39,002 bases of DNA from CAZBJJ01 sp964492245 (GTDB lineage Bacteria; Spirochaetota; Spirochaetia; Treponematales; Breznakiellaceae): the NCBI GenBank assembly GCA_964492245.1, contig CAZBJJ010000016.1:1-39002 (forward strand), written 5' to 3'. Both the position numbers and the translations under genes were made by a program. Shown here piece after piece: positions 31,990-39,002 of this stretch. The notes beneath the pieces are model-generated. The model was not told the DNA's origin and ran no database searches. It worked only from the letters and a program-made list of their open reading frames with translations. The first letter of the stretch is position 1. The number at the start of each line of letters is the position of its first letter.

Positions 31990-34980
31990 TTATTTATCTG
32001 CTCTCATTTTTTTGTAAACGCTTTTAATCATGATTTTTCGAACCAATTCTCCAAAGCTTTTATCGTCTATAATCCTTTCAAAGATTTCCTGATTTTGCTC
32101 CATGCGTGAAATCAACAAGTCTATAAATTTATCTTCAAAGGCAAATTTAAAGGTGTCAATAGTATTTACTTTCGCTTGCATTTGCAAAGTTTCATCTTCG
32201 AGGAGTTCTGCTTCAATTTGATCAAAAAAGAGTTTATCCGCTTCTTCAAATTCAGTTCCAAATTGTTCATTGAGAACTTGTATGATTTCCGAAAGCAGGG
32301 CTTTTTCATTTTTCTCTTTTTTTAAGCCAGCTTCTTTTATGCCGCTCAACTCACCAGTTTTATTTGTTTCTAATTCAATACTGCCTTCTTTAATTTTCTG
32401 TAATCGATAATATTCTAATGCCACCTCATCATTCAAATGCAATGATTCAGATAAGTTTCTTTTCGGGAGTCTTGTTTGCAACAATTTAGCATAGGCATAG
32501 AATTTTTCTAAGTCTACATCGACAAAGGGCATTATCTGGGCTAAAAAGGCATAAAGGTTTGTCCATGAGCGAAGACCTTTTTTGAAAACATCTTTTTCTT
32601 CTTCATTGGCTATTGCCTTGTATCGATCAACAGCCTTATCGGTAAATGCGTATAATTGTTTTTGTTGTTGTGCAGTGTGTAGCTTTGTTTGCGGGTTAAA
32701 ATAAACAGCCGCAAAGGCATCTATCTCTTCTTGCCAATAAACCTGAAACGCATCTAAGCTCAATTTTAAATCATATAAATGATTTACTTCTGTTTCTTCT
32801 GTAACGGTGGTAATTTCATAATAGGGCTGAAAAGAATCGAGAATAGTTTGGCGATCGTTTACAAAATCCAGGACAAAGGTTTCTTCTTTTCCGGGAAAAA
32901 CTCTATTGAGCCGTGAGAGAGTTTGCACCGCCTTCACTCCAGAAAGTTTTTTATCGACATACATTGTGTGCAAAAGCGGTTGGTCAAAACCTGTTTGATA
33001 TTTATCGGCAACTATTAAAAGTTTGTACTCATCACCTTCAAATGCTTGTGGTAGTTCTTTTTCTCCATAGCCTGTCAACATGGGCTCGGAAACTCCATCG
33101 GGATAATTATCATCGATAACTTTTCCAGAAAATGCTACTAAAATTTTAATCTCATTTTGATAGCCCTTAGCTTCTATATATTTATTTACTTCTTCATAAT
33201 ATCGTTTTGCATGAAGTCGTGATCCACAAACGAGCATTGCTTTTGCCTTGCCACCAATTTTTTTGGCTACAATATTTCTAAAATGCTCAATTATAATTTC
33301 CGTTTTTTGTGCGAGATTATGCGGATGCAAGGAAACAAAACGACCTATAGCCTTCGCTGCCTTTTTTTTATTTAAATTTGGGTCATCTTCTATAGCCTTG
33401 GTTAATTTAAAGTAAACTTCATACGAGATATAGTTTTGCAAAACATCTAAGATAAAACCTTCTTCTATTGCTTGTCTCATAGAGTATAAATGAAATGGCT
33501 TTGGTTTTCCATCTTCATCTTTATCACCAAAAATTTCTAGCGTTTTATATTTTGGTGTAGCGGTAAAAGCAAAAAAAGAAATATTTGCTTGCCCTCCCCT
33601 ATACGACGCATTTTTTTCTATCTCTTCGCGAATATAGTCATCGCTCGTATAATCATCTCTATCTTGTTCTTCTGCATCGTCTAAGGATTTTGCAGCTAAG
33701 ACTTCTTTAAGTTTGGTGCTAGCCTTACCACCCTGAGAGCTATGAGCCTCATCTATAATAACCGCATAGTTTCGATCAGGTATATCTCCCACCTTATCGA
33801 TAACAAAAGGAAATTTTTGCAAGGTCGTTATAATAATATTGGTGCCATAACCAAGGGCAGCAGCCAGCTGTTCACTATTTTTATCGATTTTTTGAACGAC
33901 TCCTGTTTTATGCTCAAACTGAAAAATGGTGTTTTGCAGTTGTTGATCAAGAACCTTTCTATCGGTAACAACAATTACAGAATCAAAAATCCTTTTATTT
34001 TCATCGTTGTGCAAACTTGACAAACGATAGGAAAGCCAAGCGATAGAATTACTTTTTCCAGATCCTGCTGAGTGTTGAATAAGATAATTTTTACCAACAC
34101 CAACTTCTAAAACTTTTTTATTGATTTCTCTTACTACGCTTAATTGATGGTACCGAGGGAAAATCAATTTTTCTTTTTTGTATATTTTAGATTCTATCAC
34201 TACCTCTTCGGTTTGCAAATGGATAAAGTTTTTAATAATATCAAGCCAGCTATCCTTTACTAAAATCTCTTCCCACAAATATGCTGTCCGATACCCATTT
34301 GGATTTAGAGGATTTCCTTTTCCATTGTTATTTCCCTTATTAAACGGTAGCCAATAAGTTTTTGAACCATCGAGTTTTGTAGTCATAAATACTTCGTCTT
34401 GATCTACTGCAAAATGCACTAAGCTTCTTTTTTTAAAGGCAAAAAGAATTTCGCGATTATCTCGAGTCGTGCTGTATTGTTTGAGAGCATTCCCAACATC
34501 TTGTCCGGTAAATTGATTTTTCAATTCCATGGTAGCTACAGGTATACCGTTTATAGAAAGCAAAATATCGACAGAGTTTTTGTTATTCCTACTATAAAAA
34601 ACTTGGCGATATACCTTTAGGCGATTTTTTTCATATAATGCTAAAGCATCGGGGTTGAGTCCAGAAACAGGCTTAAAAAATGCCAATTGAAAGCGAACTC
34701 CATAATCGACAAAGCCATTTCTAAGCACATCGAGGCTGCCCCTTGAATCTAGTTCTTTAAGAAGCCTTTGGATAAGAAGTTTTTCTGCTTTTTCGCCATG
34801 AATAGTCGATATCTGTTTCCATTCCCTGACCTGTGATTCCTTAAGAAAACTAAGAATCTCGTTTTCAAAAATTCCTATTTCTGGATTATAATCAGCTGCA
34901 TTTCCTTGTTCATACCCACCATCTTTAACAAGGCTACAAACTATAGCTGTTTCAAAGGTATTTTCATTTGTAAGACTCAT
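31990..34980 (-). CDS. hsdR: Type I restriction enzyme, motor/nuclease subunit HsdR
   Basis: The 996-residue protein has the HsdR layout: an N-terminal PD-(D/E)xK nuclease with VDILLSINGIPVATMELKNQ (the catalytic Asp and ELK), then a superfamily 2 translocase with Walker A AGSGKSNS, the DEAH box VIIDEAHSSQGG and FFAFTATP, and a helicase C part with YQTGFDQPLL and LSRLNRVFPGK, ending in a C-terminal helical HsdM-binding domain. All key motifs are intact. The ATG overlaps the Doc stop by 4 nt (ATGA). It is the last gene of the island operon, far from hsdS, with three genes between. The gene is clearly more AT-rich than the backbone. Confidence 0.96.
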   Translation of the reverse strand: MSLTNENTFETAIVCSLVKDGGYEQGNAADYNPEIGIFENEILSFLKESQVREWKQISTIHGEKAEKLLIQRLLKELDSRGSLDVLRNGFVDYGVRFQLAFFKPVSGLNPDALALYEKNRLKVYRQVFYSRNNKNSVDILLSINGIPVATMELKNQFTGQDVGNALKQYSTTRDNREILFAFKKRSLVHFAVDQDEVFMTTKLDGSKTYWLPFNKGNNNGKGNPLNPNGYRTAYLWEEILVKDSWLDIIKNFIHLQTEEVVIESKIYKKEKLIFPRYHQLSVVREINKKVLEVGVGKNYLIQHSAGSGKSNSIAWLSYRLSSLHNDENKRIFDSVIVVTDRKVLDQQLQNTIFQFEHKTGVVQKIDKNSEQLAAALGYGTNIIITTLQKFPFVIDKVGDIPDRNYAVIIDEAHSSQGGKASTKLKEVLAAKSLDDAEEQDRDDYTSDDYIREEIEKNASYRGGQANISFFAFTATPKYKTLEIFGDKDEDGKPKPFHLYSMRQAIEEGFILDVLQNYISYEVYFKLTKAIEDDPNLNKKKAAKAIGRFVSLHPHNLAQKTEIIIEHFRNIVAKKIGGKAKAMLVCGSRLHAKRYYEEVNKYIEAKGYQNEIKILVAFSGKVIDDNYPDGVSEPMLTGYGEKELPQAFEGDEYKLLIVADKYQTGFDQPLLHTMYVDKKLSGVKAVQTLSRLNRVFPGKEETFVLDFVNDRQTILDSFQPYYEITTVTEETEVNHLYDLKLSLDAFQVYWQEEIDAFAAVYFNPQTKLHTAQQQKQLYAFTDKAVDRYKAIANEEEKDVFKKGLRSWTNLYAFLAQIMPFVDVDLEKFYAYAKLLQTRLPKRNLSESLHLNDEVALEYYRLQKIKEGSIELETNKTGELSGIKEAGLKKEKNEKALLSEIIQVLNEQFGTEFEEADKLFFDQIEAELLEDETLQMQAKVNTIDTFKFAFEDKFIDLLISRMEQNQEIFERIIDDKSFGELVRKIMIKSVYKKMRADK

Positions 34981-35423
34981 CGTTTACTCCCATAAGCTTC
35001 TATTATTCTCAATTTTAGTTCTTCAGAATAGTCATCTTCATATAAAATAGAATAGATAATATCATGTAGTAATTCTTTGTCGATTTTGGAAGCTGCAAGC
35101 TGGTAGGATACTGATTCCATCTTTTCCGCAAATTTCTGAATTATATAAAGATAACCATTATCCAATAAAAACTTCATTCCCAAGGCGATGGCTATTCTTT
35201 TATTTCCATCTTGAAATGAGTGGCTTTTATTGGCTACAAAGAATAAATGAGTTAATTTTTCGGTAAAAGTAGAATAATAAACATCATTTTGGATATGCTC
35301 AAGACAAGCTTCTAACGAATTCAAATTTAAAATTCCTTCTGCACCACCACCGCTGATTTCTATAGTTTTCTTATGAATTTCTATAACTTCCTCAATGGTT
35401 TCTATATATTTAATCTTATTCAC
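34977..35423 (-). CDS. Doc/Fic-family protein (death-on-curing-like)
   Basis: The 148-residue protein has the Fic/Doc core with HSFQDGNKRIA (about residues 68-78), matching the HxFx(D/N)GNKR catalytic loop. Size and the N-terminal I-x-x-I-H-x-x region match the Doc branch, which phosphorylates EF-Tu in phage P1; other Fic proteins transfer AMP. The His and the Arg of the loop are present, though the spacing and D instead of N at the fourth position follow the Doc pattern. Start GTG at 35423 overlaps the HTH gene by 8 nt, and the stop overlaps hsdR. No small Phd-like antitoxin is seen; the HTH protein upstream may take that role. Confidence 0.85.
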   Translation of the reverse strand: MNKIKYIETIEEVIEIHKKTIEISGGGAEGILNLNSLEACLEHIQNDVYYSTFTEKLTHLFFVANKSHSFQDGNKRIAIALGMKFLLDNGYLYIIQKFAEKMESVSYQLAASKIDKELLHDIIYSILYEDDYSEELKLRIIEAYGSKR

Positions 35424-36420
35424 TATCTTTTAGCCTTTTAAATACATCCTTTGCCTGCTCCAGCTGCTTATCAAAATCCATACTCTGATCACCAATAAAT
35501 CTATTAAAGTCTTCTGGACTAACTGATTGGATATATTGTTTTAAACGATAATGAAACGCATTGCGAAAATGCATATCTCGGGAAGCCATTTTGATACGAG
35601 CTCTCTCTACATGAGGTAATTGAGCTGGGTGTTGTGCAAAATCTTCAAAAATACCATCAACTTCAAATGTCGTTAATTTTCGTCCTAATTTTTTACTTTT
35701 TTTCTCTATCTCGTACGCCAAACCTGCTTCAAATGAGGCTATTAAATCTAAAACTTCAGAGTACATTGTTTCTCTAATATTATCATTTTCTTTTAATTTT
35801 AGAATTTCTTTATATTCTTTTGCCTTTTCTTTAAAAATAAACTGATAAATTTTATCTGTATAAAGAGCATATTTATAATTCCCCATATCCAGATAATCGT
35901 TTAGTGCTGATGTAAATTGTTTACGGTATTTAGGTTCATTAATTATTGATGTCAGATATTCTGTATCTCTTTGATTAATATATTTAGTGTTCCCACCTGT
36001 TTTTTGATTAATAGTATCGATTACTATATCCAAAATTTTGCTTCTTAAAAGTCGAGCTCTATCACTTTCAACCAAAAGCATTGCTAGATTTAAAAAAGAC
36101 CGAAAATTAAATAAACCTAATTGAGTTGTTTTGGTCGCCTTATTTATAAGGTGACCAAACTGTAATTTGAAGTCTTGTAAGGACTTACCCCTACTTAAAA
36201 TATACCCGTTGTGTTTTAATTCATCAGAATAATTATCTAAATACCGATCTATTGTTGATATATCTACTTCAAAAAAATCAGCAAGCATTTGCTTTGTAAA
36301 ACGATATTCCCCCTCAAAAAACATTCCGGGAAAGCCAACATATTCCTGCACTCTTTCAACAGCATGTTTATTATTTAATATGTTTTGTCTTTCTATGTTG
36401 GAGTTAGTTAAATCTTTCAA
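35416..36420 (-). CDS. HTH protein of the island, RhuM-like, possible Doc antitoxin
   Basis: The 334-residue protein has an N-terminal helix-turn-helix-like segment (about residues 40-75: YRFTKQMLADFFEVDISTID) and a mostly helical remainder. The N-terminal part recalls RhuM-type proteins, but I do not recognise the whole. There is no signal peptide or membrane segment. The start is TTG at 36420, supported by AAGGAG 7-8 nt upstream. It overlaps the Doc gene by 8 nt, as toxin-antitoxin partners often do, so it may regulate or neutralise Doc; it is far longer than usual antitoxins, so this is an inference. Confidence 0.65.
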   Translation of the reverse strand: MKDLTNSNIERQNILNNKHAVERVQEYVGFPGMFFEGEYRFTKQMLADFFEVDISTIDRYLDNYSDELKHNGYILSRGKSLQDFKLQFGHLINKATKTTQLGLFNFRSFLNLAMLLVESDRARLLRSKILDIVIDTINQKTGGNTKYINQRDTEYLTSIINEPKYRKQFTSALNDYLDMGNYKYALYTDKIYQFIFKEKAKEYKEILKLKENDNIRETMYSEVLDLIASFEAGLAYEIEKKSKKLGRKLTTFEVDGIFEDFAQHPAQLPHVERARIKMASRDMHFRNAFHYRLKQYIQSVSPEDFNRFIGDQSMDFDKQLEQAKDVFKRLKDSE

Positions 36421-36477
36421 TTATCATCTCCTTTTTCATCTTTGCTCGCAACATTCATGTCGTAAGCAAAATACTCA

Positions 36478-38157
36478 TCAATCCACCCGCCATGTTTTAA
36501 CTGCCTCATCGGCAAGCCATTCTTGATATTTATTGACTGTACTGATATTCCATTCGCTATATTTTGATACTTCAAGAGCAAGTTTATTTCCACTTTCCCT
36601 ATATGCTTTTCTTTTCTCTGAAAAACTTTTTCGTTGTAAGTCGTCTTTGTCAAGTAAAACCATATTTCCAAGTCTATCGCTTATGTCATAAATGCCGTCA
36701 CCAAAATCTTTTATCCACTCTTCACTTGGCTCATAGGGGCAAATATGCTCAAGACTTACTTGTTCATAGTTCACCTCATTACCATTTTGAATTTCTATTT
36801 GTGCCAATAGATATCGAATCTTTTTAGATGATCTTCTACTGGGCATTTTAAAATAGTGAAATGCACTTTTAAATTTTTCGTCATTAGGATAGAGATCTCT
36901 AAACTCCACGCTATTTTTTACATGACTGGCTCGTTGGTATTTTCCGCTTGTAATATTTTGAGCAATTTTGTTATATTTGCTTTCTTGTTCGTTGGGAGAA
37001 TCATTACAAATGATATTATATCGAATAGAGAGTACATAGAGATATTTTACAAGAAGTACAAATTCGCTAGGAGTAAACTTAGAAAAAGCAGCGAGTAAAA
37101 TAACTATTGGTTGTTTTATGCCAAAAAGTATCAGCCCATCTAAATACCGGATTAGTTTTCTATATTCATTATCTTGTTTATTCCACCATTCATCGTGCGC
37201 AGAAAGAAGAGAGGCATATAAAGCTACTGTATTCTCTAATTTTTTAAAATAAACGCTGACGGTTTCAGGTTCTTTGTATTTTTCCCGTATTGCTTTAAAC
37301 AGCTCTTTTTTTGTGGCAAGCGCATACTCTGAGTTATACAAATAACGGATAAAGTCGGTAAAATTTTGCTCTCCCAATTGAGTGACAATTATACTCCAGC
37401 GCTCATCTAAGTCATCTAAATCTGCATCAGAGACGGTATCATTTTTTGATATCACCGAAAACAAATAATTTTTTATCAAGTCGGGAGTAGAGAGCATCAC
37501 TCCACGAGCATTTAATGTCTCAAACACTTTGTATGCGTTCATACTATCTTGCACGACGATTTTAGTAAAAATTAATGACGAGCTATACTGTTCTATAAAC
37601 TCTGCTATCTTTTTTCCATCTTGCCAATTAATTTTATTAACAAAAAAGGCAAAGGCTTTTCGCAACAAATTGTTTGTATTGGTTATGCCTCTTGGACTCG
37701 AGGCTTCTAAGTTTGAACAGATTCCTTTAAAGTAGCTGTTGTTGTTTCTATTTAAGCTCAATTTGCTATCGACATTTAGTGTGATTAAATTTTTAACTCC
37801 AATAAACCTACTTTGAATTTCTTGTAATCTTTCCTCATTATTTTTTGCATCAACACCTTTTTCTACCATTTCTTTTAATTTTGCCATAGAGGCTAAAATT
37901 ATCATGGTGAGTGTTACAAACCGCTGTTGCCCATCGATAATTTCAAACAAGGATTTTTCTTTTTGTTGTACAACAACATAGCCCATGTAATGGCTTCCTT
38001 CTGTATGCAAGTCTTCTATATCTTTCCAAAGGTCTTCCCATTGTTCCAATTCCCATGAATAATCTCTTTGAAATCGTGGTACTACATATTTAGCACTGTT
38101 GCCCATTAATTCAGCAAAGCTTTGGTTGCTTGGTTCTATAAACAATTGTTTATCCAT
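36478..38157 (-). CDS. DUF262/DUF1524 protein (GmrSD-like)
   Basis: The protein (559 residues from ATG 38157) has DUF262 with VPRFQRDYSWELEQWEDLW (about 31-49) and the ParB-like nucleotide motif IDGQQRFVTLTM, followed by a C-terminal DUF1524 HNH-type region (VSLEHICPYEPSEEW, then LGNMVLL). In GmrSD these two domains form a Type IV restriction enzyme against modified DNA; relatives occur in many defence loci. The segment where the HNH Asn is expected reads KDDLQRKSF, so the nuclease may lack that residue. ATG 38157 follows AAGGAGA by 5-6 nt; the open frame continues upstream to 38238 with only a TTG start, through a terminator-like hairpin. It sits inside a Type I operon between hsdS and the HTH gene. 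Confidence 0.85.
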   Translation of the reverse strand: MDKQLFIEPSNQSFAELMGNSAKYVVPRFQRDYSWELEQWEDLWKDIEDLHTEGSHYMGYVVVQQKEKSLFEIIDGQQRFVTLTMIILASMAKLKEMVEKGVDAKNNEERLQEIQSRFIGVKNLITLNVDSKLSLNRNNNSYFKGICSNLEASSPRGITNTNNLLRKAFAFFVNKINWQDGKKIAEFIEQYSSSLIFTKIVVQDSMNAYKVFETLNARGVMLSTPDLIKNYLFSVISKNDTVSDADLDDLDERWSIIVTQLGEQNFTDFIRYLYNSEYALATKKELFKAIREKYKEPETVSVYFKKLENTVALYASLLSAHDEWWNKQDNEYRKLIRYLDGLILFGIKQPIVILLAAFSKFTPSEFVLLVKYLYVLSIRYNIICNDSPNEQESKYNKIAQNITSGKYQRASHVKNSVEFRDLYPNDEKFKSAFHYFKMPSRRSSKKIRYLLAQIEIQNGNEVNYEQVSLEHICPYEPSEEWIKDFGDGIYDISDRLGNMVLLDKDDLQRKSFSEKRKAYRESGNKLALEVSKYSEWNISTVNKYQEWLADEAVKTWRVD

Positions 38158-38200
38158 TATTGTCTCCTTGCTTTTTAATTGATGGATTTCGCTTGGTGCT

Positions 38201-38242
38201 AAAAAAGACCCGCGAGCAGATCTTAGGGGATGCAACACGGGT
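38201..38242 (-). terminator. Attenuator-like hairpin in the DUF262 leader
   Basis: On the minus strand ACCCGTG (38242-38236) pairs with CGCGGGT (38214-38208), seven pairs with one G-U and a 21-nt loop, followed by a run of six T (38206-38201). It lies between a good promoter and the DUF262 start codon. The segment is much more GC-rich than its surroundings. Confidence 0.55.
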
Positions 38243-38254
38243 ACCGTTACTTTT

Positions 38255-38283
38255 ATTATAGCTTTTATTTCTAAATATTACAA
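38255..38283 (-). promoter_or_regulatory. Internal promoter upstream of the DUF262 gene
   Basis: On the minus strand TTGTAA (38283-38278) and a perfect TATAAT (38260-38255) are separated by 17 nt. The start site would be near 38248, just before the attenuator-like hairpin, giving a leader of about 90 nt. Confidence 0.65.
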
Positions 38284-38291
38284 ACATTTTT

Positions 38292-39002
38292 TTAATCCAC
38301 CACCTTAATTTTCCCCGTTACCACTTCGCTAATTAACGCTGTTCGATACTCTTTTAACAAGTCGATTAGCTTCTTAGCATTGGCAATTTTTGCATCGATT
38401 CGGGCAGATTCGGATTCGATATGTTGGACGATGGAGGATTGTTCAGGAAGAGGTGGGATTGCTATTACAAAATTATTAAGAGTACTAATTGTAAGTTGAT
38501 TAATTGTACTCGTGGAAAACAATGCTGTTAAAGCTCTAAAAATTTGAGAGTTGAAATAAAAATAAACAAACCTAGCTAAATTTGTTCGAAAAACAGTCAT
38601 AAAAGCACCAAAGGTTTGACCGGCAATACGTTCATCTATTAAAATATTTTTTCCAATTAATGATGCACTACCACTCCGTGAACAAATCAAAATATCATTT
38701 TTTCTTAAAATCTGCTTTTCATTAACCTTAGTTTCAACATAAACGCTATCATTATAAGAAAATTTTCCATTTTGAATATTTGATGCCCTGAGAACTAATA
38801 ATGAATTATTTTTTTTGGGAACTATTTCTTTAGGAGAATATATAATTCCCATAATTGATTCTCCAACATATTTCAACCTCTTCACTTCCCAATGCTCCGG
38901 AATCCGCCCCAGCCATTCAATCCCACTATCTTTAACTTCGGAAGGCTCAACCCAAGCATTTCCATTCCATACTATTTTACCAGTTACCAATTCATTGATA
39001 AT
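38292..39002 (-). CDS. hsdS: Type I specificity subunit HsdS, C-terminal part (cut by window edge)
   Basis: The frame stays open through the right edge (reading IINELVTGKIVWNG at the edge), so only the last 236 or so residues are seen. They hold the central conserved spacer end, the second target-recognition domain (about GIEWLGRIPEHWEVKRLKYV to STINQLTISTLNNF) and the C-terminal conserved helix IPPLPEQSSIVQHIE. The motif (L/V)VTGKI occurs at the edge and again at the C-terminus (SEVVTGKIKVVD), the usual duplicated conserved regions of HsdS. With HsdM (expected to the right) it would select the DNA site to methylate or cut. An in-frame ATG at 38990 is not the true start. Confidence 0.93.
   Translation of the reverse strand: MINELVTGKIVWNGNAWVEPSEVKDSGIEWLGRIPEHWEVKRLKYVGESIMGIIYSPKEIVPKKNNSLLVLRASNIQNGKFSYNDSVYVETKVNEKQILRKNDILICSRSGSASLIGKNILIDERIAGQTFGAFMTVFRTNLARFVYFYFNSQIFRALTALFSTSTINQLTISTLNNFVIAIPPLPEQSSIVQHIESESARIDAKIANAKKLIDLLKEYRTALISEVVTGKIKVVD

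Noticed and set aside
36417..36671. An 84-codon minus-strand frame ending at the HTH gene start
   Set aside because: Most of it is an alternative frame of the DUF262 gene, and its last 20 codons mainly carry the Shine-Dalgarno site of the HTH gene. No family resemblance is seen.
38292..38990. A complete single-TRD HsdS starting at the ATG 38990
   Set aside because: The frame stays open beyond that ATG to the window edge and reads into the conserved LVTGKI region, so the ATG is internal to a larger gene.
1..39002. CRISPR array or cas genes
   Set aside because: No regularly spaced identical repeats and no Cas motifs were seen on either strand.

Overview
The window looks like bacterial chromosome from a spirochaete, probably Treponema or a close relative. 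The main reasons are a complete riboflavin importer operon (rfuABCD, with a BMP/TmpC-type lipoprotein receptor) behind an FMN riboswitch, an import-only thiamine operon behind a TPP riboswitch, relaxed spirochaete-like lipoboxes, and paired cyclic-nucleotide-domain and TPR proteins. The placement is inference from gene content. Ten Ns at 23644-23653 show that this is a draft assembly.

Layout. 1-165: what looks like the outer end of an IS21-type insertion sequence, abutting a broken HigB/RelE-like toxin fragment. 166-238: tRNA-Thr(CGT) with a clear promoter. 283-3196 (minus): amidohydrolase, cNMP-domain/TPR protein and Crp/Fnr regulator, tightly spaced. 3388-7423: PHP phosphoesterase, a convergent and overlapping comM, and a UDPGP-family nucleotidyltransferase. 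7469-13154 (minus): GH3 beta-glycosidase and a heterodimeric ABC exporter. 13394-16015 (plus): two small-repeat/TPR proteins and rlmN. 16043-19611: TPP riboswitch and thiBPQ. 19688-22672: an orphan sugar-type binding protein and a membrane histidine kinase. 22688-27474: FMN riboswitch and rfuABCD. 27500-31720 (minus): cation/proton antiporter, ffh, HAD hydrolase and MBL-fold hydrolase. 31873-39002 (minus): an AT-rich defence island.

The defence island reads, in transcription order, hsdS (cut by the window edge), a DUF262/DUF1524 (GmrSD-like) protein, a HTH protein, a Doc/Fic-family protein and hsdR, followed by a fragment of an IS5-type transposase. hsdM must lie to the right, outside the window. 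From the HTH gene to hsdR the genes overlap by 4-8 nt, so the Doc module is built into the Type I restriction operon rather than next to it. The sharp change in base composition and the IS relic at the island border suggest lateral acquisition.

The vitamin operons share a control design. In each, a helix just 3' of the riboswitch can cover the Shine-Dalgarno sequence of the lipoprotein receptor gene, so control is probably translational. Several other genes (ffh, HAD hydrolase, GH3, histidine kinase, UDPGP-family, perhaps PHP) have a -10-like element ending 6-7 nt before the start codon and no usable Shine-Dalgarno sequence, which predicts leaderless transcripts.

Nothing here is clearly a wholly new system. 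The best candidates for follow-up are the composite Type I RM/GmrSD-like/HTH/Doc locus with its GC-richer attenuator-like leader, the predicted leaderless genes, and the histidine kinase with an unusually long insert between its H and N boxes.
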